14,051 bases of DNA from NCBI GenBank assembly GCA_035275625.1, contig DATEMK010000266.1, forward strand, positions 1 to 14,051, in the 5' to 3' direction. The stretch's first letter is position 1. Each line of letters starts with the position of its first letter. The stretch is from DATEMK01 sp035275625. Its GTDB lineage: Bacteria > Bacteroidota > Bacteroidia > AKYH767-A > OLB10. This document shows, piece by piece, positions 1 through 6,428 of this stretch. A program made the translations under genes and the position numbers. The notes below the pieces were generated by a model. The model was not told the DNA's origin. It saw nothing but the letters and a program-made list of their open reading frames with translations, and did no database searches.

Positions 1-2
1 TT

Positions 3-2030
3 GTAGCCGGATTTCCGGCAGTTAGTTTTTCCAGCGCTGCTGCAAATGATTTCTATTACCTGCGTGCATCAGATGCTAACGGATTGGCATGGGGCACTAA
101 AATTCCTGTAGGTGATACAAATCAAGTCGTAACTTCAGAAAACAAGCTTACTGTTATGAATGGAAAGCCAAAAATTGTTTTCAGGTATTTAAACCCCAAA
201 GAATTTTATTTTCAAGGCGCTCTTGATGTAACCGGGAACTCCTGGGATATCCCGGTCCGGATACAAAACAGGGGAGTATCAGGATTATTCTGCTCACTGA
301 AAATAGTTAAAGGGTGCCCGGCTCTTTCTTTTTACGAATCTGTGCATTCCAATTTATGCTATGTGCGGGCTGCGGATACTTCCGGCCTAATTCCATGGCA
401 GCCTCCTGTTATAGTTGACGGAAATGCCGGTTCCGGGTTTGGCAGTAAATTGGAATTAGTGAATGGACGGCCCGCCATTGCTTACATCAATTATAGTTCA
501 AATATATTCAGGCTGAAATTTGTCCGTGCAGCTGATGCAACAGGGTCCGCGTGGGGCGCATCTGTATTGCTGGATTCTATAGCCAATCTTAATTTACTTT
601 ATAGCTCTATCTCCCTTGCAGTAATAAATGATACCCCTTCTGTTTCGTATTACAATCCTGCCAATTCTCATTTGATGTTTGTCAGGGCTGGCAATCCAAA
701 CGGTACTTCATGGGCATCGCCTGTAGCTGTGGATACCATCGGGATGGTCGGAAAATACAATTCACTCGCGGAAGTCAATGGCCACCCGGCAATAGCATAC
801 TATGACAGCACTAACCAGAAACTGAAATATGCGCGTGCTATTAACAGCTCCGGAAGTTCGTGGGGTACACCTTTAGAGATTAATTCTTCGGGCAATGTGG
901 GCCAATATGCGTCAATGTGTGTTGTAAATGGCTTTCCGGCCATAGCTTCCAACGGGGGGCTTTATTTTCATGCAAACGATTCAGACGGAACTACTTGGAA
1001 CAACCCTGTTACAATCGGAACAGGAAATTCGGAAAGCCAGCTTACTATTGCTGCCGGAAAACCTGCGGTTGCATATATGTCGGGAAATTATTTAAAATAC
1101 AGCCGTTCAACCGATCATGCAGGAGTAGCATGGGGAACGGCTGATTCGGTCTTTTCCGGTTTGGGAACTTATATCAGCCATGCAGGCACGATTGTAAAAT
1201 CGTATATAACTTATTATAATACTTCGGAAGCAACTGCTTTGTACTTTTCAAAGACCCTGGTCTGCACTCCGCCTGCTGCTGCCATAACAGCCAGCGGTCC
1301 CACCTCCTTCTGTTCGGGTGACAGCGTAGAATTAAATGCACTTATGGCTGCTAACCGAAGCTATCAATGGAAAAAAAACAGTGTAATTATTCCGGGCGCC
1401 ACTAATTCGGATTATACTGCAACTGTTGGAGGAACTTATAAAGTTACAGTTACTAATACGCTTACAGGATGCGTCAGGACCAGCGCTGTCGGTGCAGTTG
1501 TAACAATTTATGCTTTACCCGCTGCTTCAATTACTCCTCAGGGACCCACAACATTTTGTGCCGGAGACAGTGTTACACTGAAAGCTAATTCAGGAGCAGG
1601 GTTAATTTACCAATGGAAGAAGAACGGAACCAATATCAGCGGGGCGGTCAACATTAACTACGTTGCTGATTCGGCAGGTTTATATAAAGTTAAAGTAACC
1701 AATGCAAACGGATGCAAACGAACATCAGCAGGAGTGCAGGTTACAGTACCATGCAGGCTGATGGAAGATGAAAAGGAAGATGAAAGTTTGTTTGATGTAA
1801 ATGTATTTCCCAATCCTTCTCCCGGTGATTTCATTTTCACGATACAAAATGAAAATGATGAAAAGACATCTATAAAAATTTTTGATGCAATTGGAAAAAA
1901 TATTTTTTATGAAGAATCCTTCACTCCCCAATTGCTAATCCGAAACGGGCAATTACCTCCGGGAGTTTTTTCAGCATTAATTACCAATGGTGCAAACAGT
2001 AAAATCCTGAAGCTGGTGAAAATAAAATAA
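3..2030 (+). CDS. Secreted T9SS cargo protein, repeat + Ig-like domains (5' truncated)
   Basis: The reading frame is open from base 3, so the true start and signal peptide lie outside the window. The TTG at 84 is internal, because the same repeat pattern is already running before it. The visible order is: eight or nine copies of a roughly 50-residue repeat (to about 1250); two Ig-like domains (about 1266-1510 and 1510-1755), each with FC(S/A)GDSV, YQWKKN and a GxYKVxVTN strand; an acidic linker; and a type A T9SS sorting domain with its VFPNPSPG motif near 1803. By family knowledge such proteins cross the outer membrane through the type IX system and are released or anchored at the surface. 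The repeats resemble propeller blades, which suggests binding or adhesion rather than catalysis, and I see no catalytic motif. The gene stops five bases from the end of the convergent stress-protein gene. The domain call is firm; the biological role is unknown. Confidence 0.88.
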   Translation, partial: VAGFPAVSFSSAAANDFYYLRASDANGLAWGTKIPVGDTNQVVTSENKLTVMNGKPKIVFRYLNPKEFYFQGALDVTGNSWDIPVRIQNRGVSGLFCSLKIVKGCPALSFYESVHSNLCYVRAADTSGLIPWQPPVIVDGNAGSGFGSKLELVNGRPAIAYINYSSNIFRLKFVRAADATGSAWGASVLLDSIANLNLLYSSISLAVINDTPSVSYYNPANSHLMFVRAGNPNGTSWASPVAVDTIGMVGKYNSLAEVNGHPAIAYYDSTNQKLKYARAINSSGSSWGTPLEINSSGNVGQYASMCVVNGFPAIASNGGLYFHANDSDGTTWNNPVTIGTGNSESQLTIAAGKPAVAYMSGNYLKYSRSTDHAGVAWGTADSVFSGLGTYISHAGTIVKSYITYYNTSEATALYFSKTLVCTPPAAAITASGPTSFCSGDSVELNALMAANRSYQWKKNSVIIPGATNSDYTATVGGTYKVTVTNTLTGCVRTSAVGAVVTIYALPAASITPQGPTTFCAGDSVTLKANSGAGLIYQWKKNGTNISGAVNINYVADSAGLYKVKVTNANGCKRTSAGVQVTVPCRLMEDEKEDESLFDVNVFPNPSPGDFIFTIQNENDEKTSIKIFDAIGKNIFYEESFTPQLLIRNGQLPPGVFSALITNGANSKILKLVKIK
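6..1250 (+). repeat. Coding repeats of about 50 residues, propeller-like
   Basis: The core NGxPAIAY-type motif recurs at nucleotides 6, 159, 309, 462, 627, 777, 927 and 1053. The spacings are 153, 150, 153, 165, 150, 150 and 126 bases, or 42 to 55 residues. A weaker ninth copy follows near 1180. Each unit continues with a (L/F)xxVRAxDxxGxxWGxPV stretch and then a Gly-rich turn. The copies differ at many positions, so the array is old and kept by selection on the protein, not recently expanded. Confidence 0.85.
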
Positions 2031-2035
2031 TATTT

Positions 2036-2476
2036 TCAAAAATTCTTTAACGGAACTACCATGACCGGAACTTTTGAATGACGAACTACATATTCAGAAG
2101 TACTGCCTAATATCAAATGACTCAGGCCGGTTCTGCTGTGTGTGCCAACAACAATAATATCTGCATTCCAATCAGCCGCTGTAGTAAGAATTTCATTTTT
2201 TGGAATACCCTGGGGTGTAAAAAGTTCAGTCTTAACATTTGCACTGAATAATTCTATTAACTGCTGCATGGTTTTCATTCCATTTTCTTTGTTCAATTGT
2301 ATTATATCAACCGGCATTTCCGGCTCGACAGGGTCCCCCAGATTGACAATGATTTCAATTACAAAAACCAAAGCAACTTCCGCACCCAGGCGCTGTGCAA
2401 GCTGAAAACCTGATTGTGCAGCTTCTTTCGAATTAGCGCTGTTATCAACAGCAATAAGTACGCGCGAAAATTTCAT
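2036..2476 (-). CDS. Universal stress protein, UspA family
   Basis: This is a 146-residue single-domain protein of usual UspA length, cytosolic, with no signal peptide. The start MKFSRVLIAVDNS is chosen at 2476 because the family begins with that first beta strand; a frame extension to a TTG at 2515 adds 13 residues unlike the family. The Asp after the first strand (D11) and the C-terminal nucleotide loop GTHSRTGLSHLILGSTSE (111-128) are present. In the usual G-x2-G-x9-G-S/T pattern the second Gly is Ser (S114), and the final G124-S125 is kept. ATP binding is therefore plausible but not certain. The family protects cells under starvation or stress, and no specific partner can be named. The gene is probably monocistronic: a terminator separates it from the upstream minus-strand gene, and its stop nearly abuts the convergent T9SS gene. 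Confidence 0.9.
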   Translation of the reverse strand: MKFSRVLIAVDNSANSKEAAQSGFQLAQRLGAEVALVFVIEIIVNLGDPVEPEMPVDIIQLNKENGMKTMQQLIELFSANVKTELFTPQGIPKNEILTTAADWNADIIVVGTHSRTGLSHLILGSTSEYVVRHSKVPVMVVPLKNF

Positions 2477-2526
2477 GTATTCATGATGATTATACAATGT
2501 AAACTTACTAAACAACCGGGATAAAT

Positions 2527-2563
2527 CAAAAAAAAAAGACTAAGCACATGGCTTAGCCTTTTT
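2527..2563 (-). terminator. Rho-independent terminator after the DUF6799-like gene
   Basis: On the minus strand the stem CTAAGC/GCTTAG (2551-2556 with 2540-2545) has a 5-base loop. It extends to about 10 base pairs with one G-U pair and is followed by a run of ten T (complement of 2528-2537). It lies just downstream of the 2585 stop and upstream of the stress-protein gene. The A/T flanks also pair, so it may work weakly on the other strand. Confidence 0.82.
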
Positions 2564-2584
2564 CACTGAATAATTTTCCGCGGG

Positions 2585-2962
2585 TTATTTAACCTCTGCA
2601 GGAGGTACAGTAGCAGGATTAACTCCCATAACACAAATGTTACCATTCATGTCAATGGCTTCGCCTTCCTTCAGCGTCACTGTATTTCCTTTTGCATCAG
2701 TAAGTGTTCCGTTTGTTGTAACTTTTGCTCCATTATTTAAAGCCAGGTCTGCTTTCATACCAACTTCCTGACCGTCTTTAATTTGGGTCATTCGGCCGGC
2801 TCTCATACAGCAAAAATTGTTCATGTCACAGTTATTGGTTGTTACAGTAGTTTGTTTTTTTGTGGAAATTGAAGCCGGATCAGCTTTCTTTCCCGCATCC
2901 TGGGCAACAGCAATACCTGCTCCAAGGACAAACATTGTGATAATTGCAAATAATTTTTTCAT
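2585..2962 (-). CDS. Small exported DUF6799-like protein
   Basis: This 125-residue protein starts MKKLFAIITMFVLGAGIAVAQ, a classic Sec signal peptide with a likely cut after AVA (residue 20). The mature part has a Lys/Thr-rich linker (21-43) and then one domain (about 45-112) of repeated NGxxxxxDG/LKEGExIDMNG turns. This matches my recollection of DUF6799, a periplasmic family of unknown function common in Bacteroidota. Four Cys are in the mature part (45, 51, 52, 110), three of them clustered in CDMNNFCC, which could form disulfides or bind metal; that is inference. No lipobox is seen. The 185 bases upstream hold only its A/T-rich leader and no clear Shine-Dalgarno. Transcription ends at the hairpin at 2527-2563. 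Function is unknown; the alternative is a generic small beta-rich periplasmic protein. Confidence 0.8.
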   Translation of the reverse strand: MKKLFAIITMFVLGAGIAVAQDAGKKADPASISTKKQTTVTTNNCDMNNFCCMRAGRMTQIKDGQEVGMKADLALNNGAKVTTNGTLTDAKGNTVTLKEGEAIDMNGNICVMGVNPATVPPAEVK

Positions 2963-3112
2963 GTTAATGAATTTTTAGTTTGTTAGTAATTAATTTTATT
3001 TTAGAGTACAAATATCATGGCTCCTAATGAAAGGAAAATGAATTCAGGACGATTTATTCTGTAAAGATAAGTATTTTTCTGATAATTAAAAATTAAATAA
3101 GAATTTCACCGG

Positions 3113-3147
3113 GTTTATCACTTTTTGCCAATAAAGAGAAGATAAAC
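3113..3147 (-). terminator. Weak inverted repeat behind the M61 gene
   Basis: GTTTATC (3113-3119) pairs with GATAAAC (3141-3147), starting directly at the peptidase stop codon, with a 21-base loop. The stem is A/T-rich and the following minus-strand DNA is T-rich only after a gap. It may slow or stop transcription, but it is much weaker than the hairpin at 2527. Confidence 0.3.
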
Positions 3148-4863
3148 TTAAGCGCACCATGCTTTTAGAAACGCCTCCTCTCCGGGGCTTATTTTATCCA
3201 TTACATTAATTTCATAAGAATCACAAAAGGTTTTTGCTGAAGCTTTTAATGTTACCGTCTTTAATTTTTTTGATGAAAAGACATGCAGCGTGATTTCATC
3301 CTTTTCAAAATAATGGAAAAGCTCATTCAAATTATTTTCCGCTTTAAAACTATTTACAGAAATAATTTCATCACCCTTTGCTAAATCTGAAAACGCAGCC
3401 GGAGAGGCGGGTAGTATGGCGCTTATTTTATTTACTCCGCCTGCCTGTTCAGTTTTAAAGCCAAACATTCGTTCATAACTTTTTGGAGAAAGTGATTTCC
3501 TGATTTCCAGACCGGCATAACTCAATAATTCGCTAAGCAATGAATCATAAGATACCGGCTTATAAACATAATTTTCAAAAAAATCTGTAAAAGGCCTGTC
3601 CGCTATAAATTCAACCGTTTTAACAATATCATTTTCTGTATAACCTATATGCTGTTTTCCAAAATCAAAATATAATTTGCGCATCACATCATCAAGAGAT
3701 TTTTTTCCTGAAGTGGATTTTCGGATCATAAAATCCAGCATCAGCGCAATAAAAAAGCCTTCCGTATAAATAGAAGTTTTTCTGCCGGGAACTCCCGGTA
3801 CGTACCCATCCAGCCAGGTATCGAAAGAAGATTGCGCAACGGAATAATTAAATCTTCCGTAATTATCCTGGTGCTTTTGAAACTGGACAGAGATTTCAGC
3901 AAGATATTTTTCACGCGTAAAAAATCCGGTGCGTGCTAAAAACAAATCTCCATAATAGGTGGTGAATCCTTCATAAACATAACCGAGCCGCGAATAGTTT
4001 TCCTTTGTATAATCATAAGGCAACATTTCAGCTGGGCGAATATTTTTTACATTCCAGACATGAAATAATTCATGAGAAGCAACCCCGACAAACTCATTAT
4101 AAACATTTTCATTCATCAATTCAAATCCGGGACCGATGGCAAGAACCGTAGAGGCAGCGTGTTCCACACCATGATAAAAATTGTAAGGAAGCACCTGGAC
4201 TAAAAAATGATAATCTTCGGAAGGAAAATCTCCCATCATTTTAATCTGACTTTCAGTAAATTTTTTAAAATCATTCTCAATCCTGATAAAATCAGGCTTG
4301 CATTCACCCTGCATCCATATATGAAAAATTTTTCCGCTTACTTCATAAGAATGATGTTTAAGATTTGGTGATGCGATGAAAGGAGTGTCTGCCAGGACAT
4401 CAAAATTCTTTACAAGCAGTTTTTTTTTACTTATTTTTTCAGCAGCCACAGCAACCTTCCAACCATCAGGAATGTTCAATTCAATTTCACATGCTTCATT
4501 TTTTCTTTCTTCGACATATAAAAAACAATGCACCGGGTTTACATAAAGCTGCTCTGTATCTAACCAGCATCCGCCTGCATCCAATTGTGAAGCAAAATAA
4601 TTATAACGCAGAATTACTTTTGAAATCTTTTTTGTTTCAACTTCCCATTTATCCTTTGTGACCTTTTTGTATTTTAATACATTTTCATTTTCATCAAAAG
4701 CATTCCACTTCTGAATATTCTTTGCAAAATTTCCCAATTCATATCTTCCCGGTCTCCAGGATGACAGTTGAAAATAAACCTTGTCTGCAGAAATATTTTC
4801 AACATACATTTCAATTTCAATAAATTTTGATGAAGGGTCAGGGATAGAAAGGCTGTATTTCAT
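3148..4863 (-). CDS. M61 family metallopeptidase with PDZ-like domain
   Basis: This 571-residue protein has the M61 (glycyl aminopeptidase) layout: an N-terminal beta domain (1-165), a thermolysin-like catalytic domain (about 170-440) and a C-terminal PDZ-like domain (about 465-542). The zinc site is complete: HELFH at 264-268 with the third ligand E298 in YEGFTTYY. The upstream GVEHAAST (232-239) and the following HVWNVKNIRP are also family hallmarks. No signal peptide or membrane segment is visible, so it is probably cytosolic, where relatives trim peptides with N-terminal small residues. The start at 4863 (MKYSLSIPDP) begins directly with the first strand of the N-terminal domain. The gene is divergent from lpdA across 119 bases, with no evident functional link. 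The family call is firm; the substrate is unknown. Confidence 0.92.
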   Translation of the reverse strand: MKYSLSIPDPSSKFIEIEMYVENISADKVYFQLSSWRPGRYELGNFAKNIQKWNAFDENENVLKYKKVTKDKWEVETKKISKVILRYNYFASQLDAGGCWLDTEQLYVNPVHCFLYVEERKNEACEIELNIPDGWKVAVAAEKISKKKLLVKNFDVLADTPFIASPNLKHHSYEVSGKIFHIWMQGECKPDFIRIENDFKKFTESQIKMMGDFPSEDYHFLVQVLPYNFYHGVEHAASTVLAIGPGFELMNENVYNEFVGVASHELFHVWNVKNIRPAEMLPYDYTKENYSRLGYVYEGFTTYYGDLFLARTGFFTREKYLAEISVQFQKHQDNYGRFNYSVAQSSFDTWLDGYVPGVPGRKTSIYTEGFFIALMLDFMIRKSTSGKKSLDDVMRKLYFDFGKQHIGYTENDIVKTVEFIADRPFTDFFENYVYKPVSYDSLLSELLSYAGLEIRKSLSPKSYERMFGFKTEQAGGVNKISAILPASPAAFSDLAKGDEIISVNSFKAENNLNELFHYFEKDEITLHVFSSKKLKTVTLKASAKTFCDSYEINVMDKISPGEEAFLKAWCA

Positions 4864-4910
4864 ATAGGAAACGGGGGATATAGTTTTTCTGAACTTTTGC
4901 TTTGAATTTT

Positions 4911-4926
4911 CCTGTTCACAAACAGG
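4911..4926. promoter_or_regulatory. Perfect inverted repeat between divergent genes
   Basis: CCTGTT-CACA-AACAGG is a 6-base perfect inverted repeat with a 4-base centre. It sits in the 119-base region between the M61 gene and lpdA, about 20 bases upstream of the likely lpdA -7 box. It could be a dimer-binding operator for either gene or chance. No known regulator is implied. Confidence 0.35.
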
Positions 4927-4929
4927 TTT

Positions 4930-4943
4930 AAACTTTAAACTTT
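4930..4943. repeat. Left copy of 14-base inverted repeat flanking lpdA
   Basis: AAACTTTAAACTTT here is the exact reverse complement of 6373-6386, just after the lpdA stop. It lies between the 4911 palindrome and the likely lpdA promoter. The A/T content makes chance quite possible. Confidence 0.5.
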
Positions 4944-4948
4944 ATAGC

Positions 4949-4956
4949 TAACTTCG
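4949..4956 (+). promoter_or_regulatory. Candidate -7 promoter box of lpdA
   Basis: TAACTTCG fits the Bacteroidota -7 consensus TAnnTTTG with one change, 26 bases before the ATG. The matching upstream (-33) element is poor: only TTTA at 4927-4930 is suitably spaced. No Shine-Dalgarno precedes the start, which is usual in this phylum. Confidence 0.45.
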
Positions 4957-4982
4957 CGCAGCAAAAATAAAAATATAGTCTT

Positions 4983-6371
4983 ATGAATTATGATGTTATT
5001 GTAATTGGCAGCGGACCGGGCGGATATGTGGCTGCCATCCGCGCCTCACAGTTGGGAATGAAAACCGCTATCGTGGAAAAAGCGGAATTAGGCGGAGTGT
5101 GTTTGAACTGGGGCTGTATTCCCACAAAAGCATTGTTAAAAAGCGCACAGGTTTTTGAATATTTAATGCATGCACAGGATTACGGGTTAAAAGCAACAGG
5201 AGTGGACAAAGATTTTTCTTTAATAATAAAACGCTCACGTAATGTAGCTGACAAAATGAGCAAGGGCGTGCAATTCCTGATGAAGAAAAATAAAATTGAT
5301 GTAATAAATGGTTTCGGAAAAATAAAAGCGGGAAAAAGAGTTTCTGTAGCTGCCGCTGATGGCAGTGAAAATATTTACGAAACAAAAAATATTATTCTCG
5401 CCACAGGTGCGCGCTCACGTGAATTGCCCAACATAAAGCAGGATGGAAAAAAAATAATAGGTTATCGTGAAGCCATGAATTTAGAAAAGCAGCCTGCAAG
5501 TATGGCAATAGTGGGTTCAGGAGCAATAGGAAGCGAGTTTGCCTATTTTTATAATTCAATCGGAACAAAAGTTACCCTGGTTGAGTTTCTCCCCAATGTT
5601 GTTCCTGTGGAAGACGAAGAAGTTTCCAAAGCCCTGGAACGCTCCTTTAAAAAGCAAGGAATAAAAGTGATGACTTCTTCCGAAGTTTTATCGGTTGATA
5701 CTTCCGGGGATAACTGCCAGGTAAAAATCAAAACCCCCAAAGGAGAGGAAAATGTGGAAGCCGAAATTGTGCTGAGCGCAGTGGGAATTGCTGCAAATCT
5801 TGAAGGAATAGGTCTTGAAGAAGTTGGTATTGCCACTGATAAAGGAAAAATTTTGGTAAATGATTTTTACCAGACCAATATGCCCGGCTATTATGCAATT
5901 GGTGACATCGTACACGGGCCCGCCCTTGCGCACGTTGCATCCCACGAAGCCATTACGTGTGTTGAAAAAATTGCCGGGATGCATGTAGAGCCTTTGGATT
6001 ATAACAATATTCCCGGATGCACTTATTGCCAGCCGGAAATTGCATCCGTTGGAATGACTGAAAAAGCAGCTAAAGAAAAAGGAATTGAAATAAAAGTAGG
6101 ACGATTTCCGTTTTCTGCATCCGGAAAAGCAAGCGCTGCAGGAACAACTGAAGGTTTTGTAAAAGTAATTTTTGATGCGAAGTATGGTGAATGGTTAGGC
6201 GCTCACATGATCGGGGCAAACGTAACAGAGATGATAGCCGAAGTTGTGGCAGCGCGCAAATTAGAAACAACGGGGCATGAAATTATCAAAACTGTTCACC
6301 CCCACCCTACCATGAGCGAAGCGATTATGGAAGCAGTGGCTGAAGCTTATGGAGAAGTGATTCATATCTAA
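4983..6371 (+). CDS. lpdA: Dihydrolipoyl dehydrogenase (E3)
   Basis: This 462-residue flavoprotein re-oxidises dihydrolipoamide with NAD+ as the E3 part of pyruvate, 2-oxoglutarate or branched-chain dehydrogenase complexes, or of the glycine cleavage system. The motifs are complete and ordered: FAD site GSGPGGYVAAIRASQ (9-23), redox disulfide C40/C45 in GGVCLNWGCIPTK, NAD-binding GSGAIGSEFAYF (178-189), second FAD motif YAIGDIVHGPALAHVASHEA (304-323), and the catalytic pair H441/E446 in HPHPTMSEA of the dimer interface. Length is normal. The start is at the first strand, MNYDVIVIG. No other dehydrogenase-complex gene is in the window, so it acts in trans with complexes coded elsewhere. It lies 57 bases upstream of asnB with no clear terminator between, so read-through into the sugar genes is possible. 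Mercuric or glutathione reductase are excluded by the LPD-type C terminus. Confidence 0.96.
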   Translation: MNYDVIVIGSGPGGYVAAIRASQLGMKTAIVEKAELGGVCLNWGCIPTKALLKSAQVFEYLMHAQDYGLKATGVDKDFSLIIKRSRNVADKMSKGVQFLMKKNKIDVINGFGKIKAGKRVSVAAADGSENIYETKNIILATGARSRELPNIKQDGKKIIGYREAMNLEKQPASMAIVGSGAIGSEFAYFYNSIGTKVTLVEFLPNVVPVEDEEVSKALERSFKKQGIKVMTSSEVLSVDTSGDNCQVKIKTPKGEENVEAEIVLSAVGIAANLEGIGLEEVGIATDKGKILVNDFYQTNMPGYYAIGDIVHGPALAHVASHEAITCVEKIAGMHVEPLDYNNIPGCTYCQPEIASVGMTEKAAKEKGIEIKVGRFPFSASGKASAAGTTEGFVKVIFDAKYGEWLGAHMIGANVTEMIAEVVAARKLETTGHEIIKTVHPHPTMSEAIMEAVAEAYGEVIHI

Positions 6372-6372
6372 A

Positions 6373-6386
6373 AAAGTTTAAAGTTT
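6373..6386. repeat. Right copy of 14-base inverted repeat flanking lpdA
   Basis: AAAGTTTAAAGTTT is the exact reverse complement of 4930-4943. It begins one base after the lpdA stop codon. No T-tract hairpin accompanies it, so it is not an ordinary terminator. Confidence 0.5.
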
Positions 6387-6428
6387 TTATCACAAAATAT
6401 TTTCTAAAGTCGGAGCTGGGCCCAAATC

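Noticed and set aside
84..2030. TTG at 84 as the start of the first gene
   Set aside because: The frame is open to base 3 and the 50-residue repeat is already running before 84, so the codon is internal and the gene starts outside the window.
2142..2405. Plus-strand frame opposite the stress-protein gene
   Set aside because: It lies wholly inside a well-supported UspA gene and its translation has no recognisable features.
2477..2515. N-terminal extension of the stress protein to a TTG at 2515
   Set aside because: The extra 13 residues do not fit the family, and MKFSRVLIAVDNS at 2476 is the standard N-terminal strand.
6417..6424. TGGGCCCA palindrome before asnB as an operator
   Set aside because: An 8-base palindrome alone is too short to support, and no partner site is present.
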